DNA of 64,000 bases from NCBI RefSeq assembly GCF_009741265.1, contig NZ_WOWL01000001.1, positions 3,720,001 through 3,784,000 of the forward strand, in the 5' to 3' direction. The notes under the pieces are model-generated. The model saw only the letters and a list, made by a program, of their open reading frames with translations. It was not told where the DNA came from and searched no databases. The stretch is from Pseudarthrobacter sp. GA104 (GTDB lineage: Bacteria; Actinomycetota; Actinomycetes; Actinomycetales; Micrococcaceae). This document shows positions 1 through 7,579 of this stretch, one piece after another. The translations under genes and the position numbers were made by a program. Every line of letters starts with the position of its first letter. Position 1 is the first letter of the stretch.

Positions 1-125
1 CTCGCCGCGGCGGTCAGCGGCAGGGGAGTATCCGCTCTGAGGGAACAAACGGGGCTCGCGGCGGCGTCTCTCCCGTAGACTAAAAACGCCAGAATTCGGC
101 GGCATGAGACTGGGAGCATCTTCAC

Positions 126-2864
126 GTGGCATCACTTATCGAAAAACTTCTCCGCACCGGTGACAAAAAAACACTCCGGCAGCTGAGGAACTATGCCGAC
201 TCCATCAATGCCCTGGAAGACTCCTTCAAGACCTTCACGGATGCCGAACTCCGGGAAGAAACTGCCCGGCTCCGCGAACGCCACCAGGATGGCGAGGAGC
301 TGGATGACCTGCTTCCGGAGGCTTTTGCCGCAGTCCGCGAAGCTTCGTCACGGACCCTGGGGATGCGCCACTTCGATGTCCAGTTGATGGGTGGTGCCGC
401 CCTGCACCTGGGCAACATCGCGGAAATGAAGACCGGCGAAGGCAAGACCCTGGTGGCGACCGCTCCCGCCTACCTGAACGCGTTGACCGGCAAGGGTGTC
501 CACGTGGTCACCGTTAACGACTACCTCGCCGAATACCAGTCCGACCTCATGGGCCGCGTCTACCGTTTCCTTGGTTTGACCAGCGGGTGCATCCTGGCCA
601 ACCAGGACCCGGCGGTCCGGCGCCAGCAGTACGCCGCGGACATCACGTACGGCACCAACAACGAGTTCGGTTTCGACTACCTCCGCGACAACATGGCGTG
701 GGACAGGAACGAGCTCGTCCAGCGCGGGCACAACTTCGCCATCGTTGACGAGGTGGACTCGATCCTCATCGATGAGGCGCGTACCCCGCTCATCATCTCC
801 GGCCCCGCGCAGGGGGACACAAACCGCTGGTACAGCGAATTTGCCAAAGTGGTCCAGCGGCTGCAGCCGGAGAAGGATTACGAGGTCGACGAGAAGAAGC
901 GCACCGTCGGCGTCCTGGAGAGCGGCATCGAAAAGGTGGAGGACTACCTCGGCATCCAGAACCTGTACGAGTCCGCGAACACGCCCCTCATCGGGTTCCT
1001 TAACAACGCCATCAAGGCCAAGGAACTGTTCAAGCGGGACAAGGACTACGTCATCCTGGACGGTGAAGTGCTGATTGTCGACGAGCACACCGGCCGCATC
1101 CTGGCCGGCCGGCGCTACAACGAGGGCATGCACCAGGCGATCGAGGCCAAGGAAGGCGTCGAGATCAAGGCTGAGAACCAGACCCTGGCCACCGTTACGC
1201 TGCAGAACTACTTCCGCATGTACGACAAGCTCTCGGGCATGACCGGCACCGCCGAAACCGAGGCGGCCGAGTTCATGAGCACCTACAAGCTGGGCGTAGT
1301 GGCCATTCCGACAAACCGGGACATGCAGCGCATCGACCAGCCGGACCTCGTCTACAAGAATGAAACGGTCAAGTTCGACGCCGTTGTGCGGGACATTGCC
1401 GAACGCCACGAAAAGGGCCAGCCTGTCCTGGTGGGCACCACCAGCGTTGAAAAGAGCGAATACCTCTCCCGGCTCCTTGCCAAGGAAGGCATTCGCCACG
1501 AGGTCCTCAACGCGAAGAACCATGCACGCGAAGCCGCCATCGTTGCCCAGGCGGGCCGAAAGGGTGCCGTCACGGTGGCAACCAACATGGCCGGCCGCGG
1601 TACCGACATCATGCTCGGCGGCAACGCTGAGTTTACCGCCGTCGCCGAGCTCGCGAAGCGCGGACTGGACCCTGAAGAGAACTCCGAGGAGTACGAGTCC
1701 CAGTGGCCCGCCGCCCTTGAGGCTGCCAAGCAGTCCGTCAAGGACGAGCATGAGGAAGTCCTGGATCTCGGCGGACTTTACGTCCTTGGCACCGAGCGCC
1801 ACGAATCACGCCGCATCGACAACCAGCTCCGCGGACGTTCCGGCCGCCAGGGCGATCCCGGCGAGTCCCGGTTCTACCTGTCGTTGACCGATGACCTCAT
1901 GCGGCTCTTCAACTCAGGGGCGGCGGAACGGCTCATGAACAGCTCCGTGCCCGACGACGTCGCACTGGAATCGAAGCTGGTGTCCCGGGCAATCGCCTCC
2001 GCCCAGGGGCAGGTTGAGGGCCGCAACGCCGAACAGCGCAAGAACGTCCTGAAGTACGACGACGTCCTTAACCGCCAGCGAGAAGCGATCTACAGCGACA
2101 GGCGCCGGATCCTCGAAGGCGACGACCTGCATGAGAAAGTCCAGTTCTTCGTCGAAGACACCATCACCGCTTTCATCGACGCCGCAACGGCCGAAGGTAA
2201 CGGGGACGACTGGGACTACAACCTGCTCTGGACCAACCTCAAGACGCTCTACCCTGTCAGCGTTACTCCGGACGAGATCATCGAGGAAGCCGGCGGGAAG
2301 TCCAGGCTCACTGTTGAGTTCCTGAAAGAGGAGCTGTTGTCCGACGCACGGCTGGTGTACCAGGCGCGCGAGGAAGCCATCGGCTCCGAAAGCATGCGGG
2401 AACTTGAGCGCCGGGTGGTCCTCTCCGTCATTGGACGGAAGTGGCAGGAACACCTGTATGAGATGGACTACCTCAAAGAGGGCATTGGCCTGCGCGCCAT
2501 GGCACAGCGTGATCCCCTCGTGGAGTACCAGCGTGAAGGCTTCCTCCTGTTCCAGAGCATGATGGAAGCCATCCGCGAAGAGAGCGTGGGGTTCCTGTTC
2601 AATCTCGAAGTGGAAGTCACTCCTGCCCAGGACGTGGTGGTGCCGGATGCACAGGGCGGACACACCGAGCATGTCGAACCGCAGGTACGGGCCGCCGGTC
2701 TGGAAGCTCCGGAAAAGCCTGCCCAGCTGCAGTACACGGCTCCGAGCGAAACCGGTGGCACGCAGACCAGGGTAGAGACCCGTTCCTCCGGCCGTTCCGG
2801 AAATCCGGCCAAGGCGGCCGCGCAGGATGCGGCAAAGCGCCCCGCAAAGAAAAAGCGCCGCTGA
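126..2864 (+). CDS. secA: Preprotein translocase ATPase SecA
   Basis: This is the motor ATPase that drives unfolded preproteins through the SecYEG channel at the membrane. The 912-residue product has the expected SecA order: nucleotide-binding domain 1 with Walker A GEGKT near residues 103-107 and a DEVD Walker B box near 208, then the preprotein cross-linking region, the second nucleotide domain (motifs TNMAGRGTDI and RGRSGRQGDPG), and the helical scaffold/wing. The start is GTG with GGGAG at 112-116. A TAGACT hexamer at 76-81 could be a -10 element, but no clear -35 is seen. The C-terminus is a basic tail ending KKKRR and lacks the Cys-rich zinc motif found in many SecA proteins. The next gene on the opposite strand belongs to the Rv3235 family, an arrangement also known near mycobacterial secA1. 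Confidence 0.98.
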   Translation: MASLIEKLLRTGDKKTLRQLRNYADSINALEDSFKTFTDAELREETARLRERHQDGEELDDLLPEAFAAVREASSRTLGMRHFDVQLMGGAALHLGNIAEMKTGEGKTLVATAPAYLNALTGKGVHVVTVNDYLAEYQSDLMGRVYRFLGLTSGCILANQDPAVRRQQYAADITYGTNNEFGFDYLRDNMAWDRNELVQRGHNFAIVDEVDSILIDEARTPLIISGPAQGDTNRWYSEFAKVVQRLQPEKDYEVDEKKRTVGVLESGIEKVEDYLGIQNLYESANTPLIGFLNNAIKAKELFKRDKDYVILDGEVLIVDEHTGRILAGRRYNEGMHQAIEAKEGVEIKAENQTLATVTLQNYFRMYDKLSGMTGTAETEAAEFMSTYKLGVVAIPTNRDMQRIDQPDLVYKNETVKFDAVVRDIAERHEKGQPVLVGTTSVEKSEYLSRLLAKEGIRHEVLNAKNHAREAAIVAQAGRKGAVTVATNMAGRGTDIMLGGNAEFTAVAELAKRGLDPEENSEEYESQWPAALEAAKQSVKDEHEEVLDLGGLYVLGTERHESRRIDNQLRGRSGRQGDPGESRFYLSLTDDLMRLFNSGAAERLMNSSVPDDVALESKLVSRAIASAQGQVEGRNAEQRKNVLKYDDVLNRQREAIYSDRRRILEGDDLHEKVQFFVEDTITAFIDAATAEGNGDDWDYNLLWTNLKTLYPVSVTPDEIIEEAGGKSRLTVEFLKEELLSDARLVYQAREEAIGSESMRELERRVVLSVIGRKWQEHLYEMDYLKEGIGLRAMAQRDPLVEYQREGFLLFQSMMEAIREESVGFLFNLEVEVTPAQDVVVPDAQGGHTEHVEPQVRAAGLEAPEKPAQLQYTAPSETGGTQTRVETRSSGRSGNPAKAAAQDAAKRPAKKKRR

Positions 2865-2912
2865 CCACAGAACGACCTGCCTGCCGGCCGCGGTGCCAGG
2901 CAATGAGTGCGG

Positions 2913-2944
2913 GCAGGGCCGGGAACAGTGGTTCCCGGCCCTGC
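2913..2944 (+). terminator. Rho-independent terminator after secA
   Basis: A perfect 14-bp stem (2913-2926 with 2931-2944) around the 4-base loop AGTG is followed by TTTCTTTCC. It lies about 50 bases after the secA stop and just before the end of the opposing gene. Confidence 0.8.
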
Positions 2945-2962
2945 TTTCTTTCCGCTGCGTCG

Positions 2963-3472
2963 TCAACCAATGACAAGTTCGGTCACCCGCCACACCTGCT
3001 TGCTTTGCTCCAGCCGGACGGCAACGGCACGGGCCCGTACGTCGTCCACCACCACTGCGCTGGCCTCGTAAATGCCGTCGGCGACCTCGCAGACCCGGAC
3101 CGACCTGACAGTCGAGTTGCGATGGAGCCTTGCCAGGGCCGGACTGCCCGTACGCGTGAGCTCGCGGCGGATAAGGGCGGCCCGGTGTTGCAGGGCCGTC
3201 AGGCAACGGGGGTCAAGGCGCCGGGCAAGCTGATGGATCGGCCGGATCCCGGCAAGTACCTCCATGGCCGCCTGCACTGTGGTGCGGGTGACTGCGCGGA
3301 CCTCCGCCATGTCGTCGACGGGACGCAAAGGCGTGGAAGCTGCCTGGCGGCCCGGAGACAACGGTGGCGTGGTTGGCCGGCGCGGCGCATGTCCTGCCTC
3401 CGCTCCCGGGGCCGTCCCTTGGCCCGCCCAGTTTGTGGTCTTGGCCGTGCGTATCGGTGTCACTGCACTCAT
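2963..3472 (-). CDS. Rv3235-family protein (DUF6459-like)
   Basis: The 169-residue protein has a Pro/Arg-rich, probably disordered N-terminal third and a compact C-terminal domain of about 110 residues. That domain resembles the Rv3235 family, a small actinobacterial family of unknown function usually encoded close to secA. No signal peptide or membrane segment is visible, so it is probably cytoplasmic. It converges with secA and lies downstream of the LysM gene on the same strand, with a 91-base gap. The family call rests on the C-terminal pattern (conserved RHNSTVRSVRVCEVADG-like strand region and terminal VWRVTELVIG) and on gene order. No catalytic residues are recognisable, and I assign no function. 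Confidence 0.75.
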   Translation of the reverse strand: MSAVTPIRTAKTTNWAGQGTAPGAEAGHAPRRPTTPPLSPGRQAASTPLRPVDDMAEVRAVTRTTVQAAMEVLAGIRPIHQLARRLDPRCLTALQHRAALIRRELTRTGSPALARLHRNSTVRSVRVCEVADGIYEASAVVVDDVRARAVAVRLEQSKQVWRVTELVIG

Positions 3473-3563
3473 TGGTTTCCCCTTGGTTGGATTGCCCGTC
3501 AGTGGGATGGCGGACGGGATCGGGCTTGGCTCGTAGGGTGTGGCCTGGCTATTCGCGGCCCGG

Positions 3564-4464
3564 CTATTTGTGGGCGGGTGAAGGTGGCTGAAGAATCTGT
3601 CCCGGGAGCAGCACGTCAGGGTTCTGTCCTATGAGTGCCAGGTTGGCCTGGTACCAGCGGGGCCATTGAAGCGCGATGTCCAGGTCCGAAGCACCGTGTC
3701 CCAGATGACGGGCAGCGATGTCCCACAGGGTGTCTCCCGCCTGGACGGTGACGCCTTCAACCTCCGCAGGCGCTGCTTCCCGGGTGGCACGGATGGCAGG
3801 AGCCGCAAGCAGGCCCGGATTCGCCACCGGCGGGACCGGTTGCCAGCCGGGGTGGACGGGTGGCGGTGGCGCCGTTGTTTCAACGACGGCGTGTTCCTTC
3901 CCTGTATGGACCGGCGCCACGTTGCCGGCCGGTGCTTCATTCCCGGATCGGGTCACTGCACCGGCCAGCGTCTCCGTATTGGCCGGCGGGGATTTGGCTG
4001 GATCTTGGGCTGTCGCAGTGGCAGGGCCGGCGGGCGCCGAGGATGAGTGGCCTTGCGTGGGTGCCCACACCGGGCCGGGCGCCGGTACCGAGGCGTGGGC
4101 CACGGGTCCGGCCAGGAGTTGAACGGACAGCGCGCCGAGCACCAACCGCTGCATGAAAGCGGGGGAAAGCTTCCGCGTGGCTGCTGCGGCCCGGGCTCTG
4201 CCTGTTCTGACCAGGACGGCGGTAGCGGCCGCGCACGCCAGCGACACGAACCACCAGGCCACAATGCCCGCTCCTGCAATGCCTGCTGCGGCAGCCAGAT
4301 GAATCTCCACGCCGGGCAGCTGCTGCCGCGCATACGAATCCTTCCACTGTTCCAGCAGCCCCGAGCCGATGAGGCACAGCAAAAGGCCCAACAGGAGGAC
4401 AGCTGCCGCTGCCACGGCGTCGGCAGACAACCGCCGTGATCCAGGCCTAGCCACAGAACTGCTC
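3564..4464 (-). CDS. LysM-domain membrane protein
   Basis: About 300 residues. Three hydrophobic segments (near residues 16-36, 56-90 and 108-125) are followed by a long Pro/Ala-rich linker. A single C-terminal LysM domain (about residues 238-295) begins at VTVQAGDTLWDIAARHLG and ends VLLPGQILQPP. LysM binds peptidoglycan or other GlcNAc polymers, so the C-terminal part should face the cell wall. No hydrolase domain is present, which suggests a scaffolding or sensing role. The start ATG (complement of 4464-4466) lies inside a set of TTTGAT repeats and has no good ribosome-binding site, so translation may be leaderless or weak. It is divergent from the next gene across a 48-base gap. Confidence 0.85.
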
Positions 4465-4465
4465 A

Positions 4466-4491
4466 TTTGATGCAGTTTGATGTTGTTTGAT
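4466..4491. repeat. Three TTTGAT repeats at 10-bp spacing in a divergent promoter
   Basis: TTTGAT occurs at 4466-4471, 4476-4481 and 4486-4491, exactly one helical turn apart. The array lies between the divergently transcribed LysM gene and the gene at 4515. The first copy overlaps the LysM start codon. Such phasing suits cooperative binding by a small regulator on one DNA face, but no regulator is proven. Confidence 0.6.
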
Positions 4492-4514
4492 ACGCATAAG
4501 GAAAGTTTGAGCCC

Positions 4515-5165
4515 GTGCGTGCAGGTTTGTCCATACGCTGGAAAGAATTACTTGATGCATTGACCGGCCGCCCGGCCCGGTCCTACGCTGACGCAATGCG
4601 CTGGGATGCACTCTTCAATGACATGGAAAGCCAATTTGCCGAATCGGAGCGGCTTTCCCTGGACGCGGAGATCAACGAACGGACCCGGGCGGAGATGGTG
4701 GACGTCGGGCTCGCGGACCGGCTCCGCGGCGCCTTGGGGTGCCGCCTCGCCGTGCATCTCGCGTGTGGCGATGTTGTCCGCGGCGCGCTGAGCCACGCTG
4801 GCGCGGACGCCTTGGTTCTCGATGAGGAGCGGCACCAGGTCCTGGTCCCGTATGCCGCCGCTGTACGTTATGTGGGCCTGGGCAGGTTCTCCGTGGCTGA
4901 ACCGTCGGCGGTGCGCAGGGGGCTGGGACTTGCGCACGCGCTGCGCGCTTTGGCACGGGACCGCGCGGAACTGGCGGTGACGTTGGCGCATGGTGCCGGT
5001 GCGGTGAGGCTGGCCGGGGTCATCGACCGGGTGGGGAAGGATTATCTGGACCTGGCGACGTTCACTCCGGGAGAGGTGCGCCGCAGCAACCAAGTCGGCC
5101 AGGTGTCAGTCATCCCCTTGGCGGCGTTGGCGGCCGTCAGGTCACGGCGGACTGGCGATTCTTAG
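4515..5165 (+). CDS. Conserved actinobacterial protein of unknown function
   Basis: The 216-residue product matches no family I recognise with confidence. It is rich in Ala, Leu and Arg, with no signal peptide or membrane helix. The middle and C-terminal parts contain two short beta-rich stretches (around ACGDVVRGALSHAGADALVL and VTLAHGAGAVRLAGVIDRVG) that could be a duplicated small barrel. The GTG start has AAGGAAAG at about 4498-4505. It is transcribed away from the LysM gene across the TTTGAT repeats and converges with the small HTH gene, leaving a gap of under 40 bases. Its position in the secA-whiB1 block suggests an ordinary chromosomal gene rather than an acquired one. Confidence 0.75.
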   Translation: MRAGLSIRWKELLDALTGRPARSYADAMRWDALFNDMESQFAESERLSLDAEINERTRAEMVDVGLADRLRGALGCRLAVHLACGDVVRGALSHAGADALVLDEERHQVLVPYAAAVRYVGLGRFSVAEPSAVRRGLGLAHALRALARDRAELAVTLAHGAGAVRLAGVIDRVGKDYLDLATFTPGEVRRSNQVGQVSVIPLAALAAVRSRRTGDS

Positions 5166-5202
5166 CCGGCGGTGCTGTTGGCGCCGAAGTCCCGGACGGA
5201 GC

Positions 5203-5418
5203 TCAGACGGACCTGGACTTGGATTCCTGGATCATCCGGCTGGCCTCGGCGTAGCGCTCCTCGATGTATTGCTCCAGCATCTTTTCTTCAACCCGCCATT
5301 GGCCGCGGCCGCCCACCTGGATGGCCTTCAGTTCTCCACTGCGGACCAGCGCGTACGCGGCCGGCGAGTTGATCTGAAGCTGCTCGGCGACATCTGCGAG
5401 CGTTAGGAACCTTGGCAT
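5203..5418 (-). CDS. Small excisionase-type (MerR-like) helix-turn-helix protein
   Basis: This 71-residue protein is almost entirely one winged HTH of the HTH_17/excisionase class. It starts FLTLADVAEQLQINSPAAY, followed by a wing (KAIQVGGRGQWRVEEKMLEQYI) and a short charged tail. Proteins of this size and fold, such as BldC in Streptomyces, bind DNA directly as regulators and in BldC's case bind tandem repeats head-to-tail. There is no integrase or phage gene nearby, so an excisionase role is unlikely. It is transcribed divergently from the SAF-domain gene across a 155-base gap and might regulate it. Its targets are unknown. Confidence 0.85.
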   Translation of the reverse strand: MPRFLTLADVAEQLQINSPAAYALVRSGELKAIQVGGRGQWRVEEKMLEQYIEERYAEASRMIQESKSRSV

Positions 5419-5573
5419 GCCTCCATTTTGCCATCGAATGGGACCTTATGCTGCTGTTATCCACAGATTGGCCCTGTTTGGCATCGTGACTTTCGTTCCA
5501 GCGTCACGGCGGTAACAATGAGGGTGTTTGGACACGGCGAGCAGGGCCGGCGCACATAGGGGGAGAAATTTTC

Positions 5574-6218
5574 ATGGTTCCTGATTCATCCGCCACGGCG
5601 GCCAGGCTGAAACGGCCATCATGGAAGGACCCCCGCCTGCTGGTAGGTGTCCTCCTGGTCCTGGTGTCCGTGGCGGGTGTTGTGTTCCTTGTCGGCAGTG
5701 CGGACCGGACCACCGAGGTATATGCGGCCCGTGACGGCATCGCCGTAGGGGAGAGGCTGACCCGGGATAACGTTGTGCGCGCAAAGGTGCGCCTGGGTGA
5801 GACGGAGGAGCAGTATATTACGGCCGAATCAGGCATCCCCGAAGGGGTGGTGGCGGTCCAGCGCATCGGCAAGCACCAGTTGGTGCCCCGCGCCAGCCTT
5901 GGCTCAGTCGACCAACTCGACCGGAAGCCGGTAGCCCTCACCATCGAGGAAACCCTCCCGGCGCAAGCCGTCGCCGGCGCGAGGGTGGACGTTTGGGTTG
6001 CGCAGCCGGATGCCCGCAACGGATTCAGTGAACCGAAACTCCTCCTTCCCGGCGCTGAGATCGCGGAAGTAACTTCCGGCTCGACGGCTCTGGGATCATC
6101 AAAAACCACCGTCCTGATGGTGTTGGTGGAGGATGGTCAAATGCCGGCCCTTCTGGGGGCCCAGGCCAACGAGGCGAAAATCTCTGTGGTCTGGAACCCG
6201 GGCGGCGGTGCCAGGTGA
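5574..6218 (+). CDS. SAF-domain protein, CpaB/RcpC-like
   Basis: The 214-residue protein has a cytoplasmic basic N-terminus, one transmembrane helix (about residues 23-42) and then an extracytoplasmic SAF domain (about 48-110, including VYAARDGIAVGERLT). A CpaB/RcpC-like C-terminal half follows. CpaB/RcpC proteins assemble Flp pili at the outside of the inner membrane. Purine-rich GGGGGAG precedes the ATG. The stop overlaps the GTG of the downstream CpaE-like ATPase, so the two are translationally coupled. The remaining Tad genes of this window lie 37 kb away, so this pair may serve that pilus or another complex. Confidence 0.8.
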   Translation: MVPDSSATAARLKRPSWKDPRLLVGVLLVLVSVAGVVFLVGSADRTTEVYAARDGIAVGERLTRDNVVRAKVRLGETEEQYITAESGIPEGVVAVQRIGKHQLVPRASLGSVDQLDRKPVALTIEETLPAQAVAGARVDVWVAQPDARNGFSEPKLLLPGAEIAEVTSGSTALGSSKTTVLMVLVEDGQMPALLGAQANEAKISVVWNPGGGAR

Positions 6219-7522
6219 GCATCCCGGTAGTTACCGTCGGCCAGAGCAGGGACGATCTGGTGGGCGGGCTCGAGCGCCTGCATGGACCGGTAACGGTGGT
6301 CAGGAGGTGCACGGAACTTCCCGAACTTCTGGCGGCGTGCCAAAGCGGCCTGGCCAGGGCTGCGGTTGTGGCGGACGGGTCCGAAGGACTGACTTCCTCG
6401 CTCGTGGACAGGCTTTCGGCAGTTGGGGTGGCAATCATTGCCCTGACTGACAACGCCGACGAAGCCGCCCGGCTGCGGTCGATAGGGGTAGCTTCAGCGC
6501 TGACCGGCGTGGAGTCCGCGGCGCTCTCGGACAGGATCGCGGAGGCGGTAGCCCAACTTACAGGGCGGGGGCCAGGTGTTGCCCGGAGAAGCGGCCCGGC
6601 TGACCCCGGGGCTGCACTGAAGTCCGTCCAGGCCGAGCCGCCGGCGGGGCCGGATGAACCGGGTCCGGGCAGGATCATTGCGGTCTGGGGGCCGGCCGGA
6701 GCTCCCGGACGGACCACCGTTGCTGCAAATATCGCCGGTGAGTTGGCTGCGGAAGGAACGGCCGTGCTTCTTGTTGACGCCGACAGTTATGGCGCCAGCA
6801 TCGCGGCTGTCCTGGGCCTCCTCGATGAGTCGGCGGGCCTGGCACAGGCATGCAGGCTCGCGGACCAGGGCCTGCTGGACAGGGAGGCGCTCGAGAAGAT
6901 CGCCGCGCCAGTGGCAACCAAAGCGGGCACCTTCAGGGTGCTTACCGGGATTACCCGGGCGGACCGCTGGACGGAGCTCCGGGCCTCCGCCCTTGCGCTG
7001 GTCCTCGAACGCGCCCGGGAGATTGCGGAAGTCGTTGTGGTGGATGCCGGGTTCTGCCTTGAAGCGGACGAAGAACTCAGTTTCGATACGCTGGCCCCGC
7101 GGCGGAACGCAGCCACGCTGCGGTCGCTCGAGCTGGCTGACACGCTCTACGCTGTGGGTGCCGCGGACCCGGTGGGAGTGCCGAGGCTGGTCCGTGGCCT
7201 CGCAGAGCTCGAGTTGGCTGTTCCGCAGGCATCACCCATTGTTGTGATGAACCGCGTACGCGCCTCGTCGGTAGGCAGAGGGCCGGAGAGGCAGCTGATG
7301 GATGCCTGGGAGCGGTACGGTCCCGCGTCTGAGCTTAAGGCTTTCCTTCCCTACGACGTGTCTGCGGCGGATGCCGCACTGTTGGGCGGGTCCCTGCTGC
7401 TTGAGGTTGCTCCAGATTCGTCCCTCCGCCACGCCATCCGCGATTTGGTTTGTGCATCCGACCAGCAAAATCGGAAATCCTCTGTATTTTCTTCCACAGC
7501 ACGGCGCCGGGCGAAGGACTAG
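6215..7522 (+). CDS. CpaE/TadZ-like P-loop ATPase
   Basis: This 435-residue protein has an N-terminal receiver-like region (about 1-120) without obvious phosphoacceptor residues, a Pro-rich linker, and a MinD/ParA-class ATPase domain (about 148-430). The P-loop reads GPAGAPGRTT, with Arg where the family normally has the second Lys. The next strand, AVLLVDADSYGAS, keeps the expected Asp. CpaE/TadZ proteins localise the Tad pilus machine at the inner face of the membrane. It overlaps the upstream SAF-domain gene by 4 bases (GTGA), so they are probably made together. An alternative is a more general septum-site-determining MinD-like role. Confidence 0.8.
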   Translation: MSIPVVTVGQSRDDLVGGLERLHGPVTVVRRCTELPELLAACQSGLARAAVVADGSEGLTSSLVDRLSAVGVAIIALTDNADEAARLRSIGVASALTGVESAALSDRIAEAVAQLTGRGPGVARRSGPADPGAALKSVQAEPPAGPDEPGPGRIIAVWGPAGAPGRTTVAANIAGELAAEGTAVLLVDADSYGASIAAVLGLLDESAGLAQACRLADQGLLDREALEKIAAPVATKAGTFRVLTGITRADRWTELRASALALVLERAREIAEVVVVDAGFCLEADEELSFDTLAPRRNAATLRSLELADTLYAVGAADPVGVPRLVRGLAELELAVPQASPIVVMNRVRASSVGRGPERQLMDAWERYGPASELKAFLPYDVSAADAALLGGSLLLEVAPDSSLRHAIRDLVCASDQQNRKSSVFSSTARRRAKD

Positions 7523-7579
7523 GCTCGCCATAAGAGCTGCAAGGGTGCAGCGAATATCTTGTGATGGAGGCGTTTGTCG

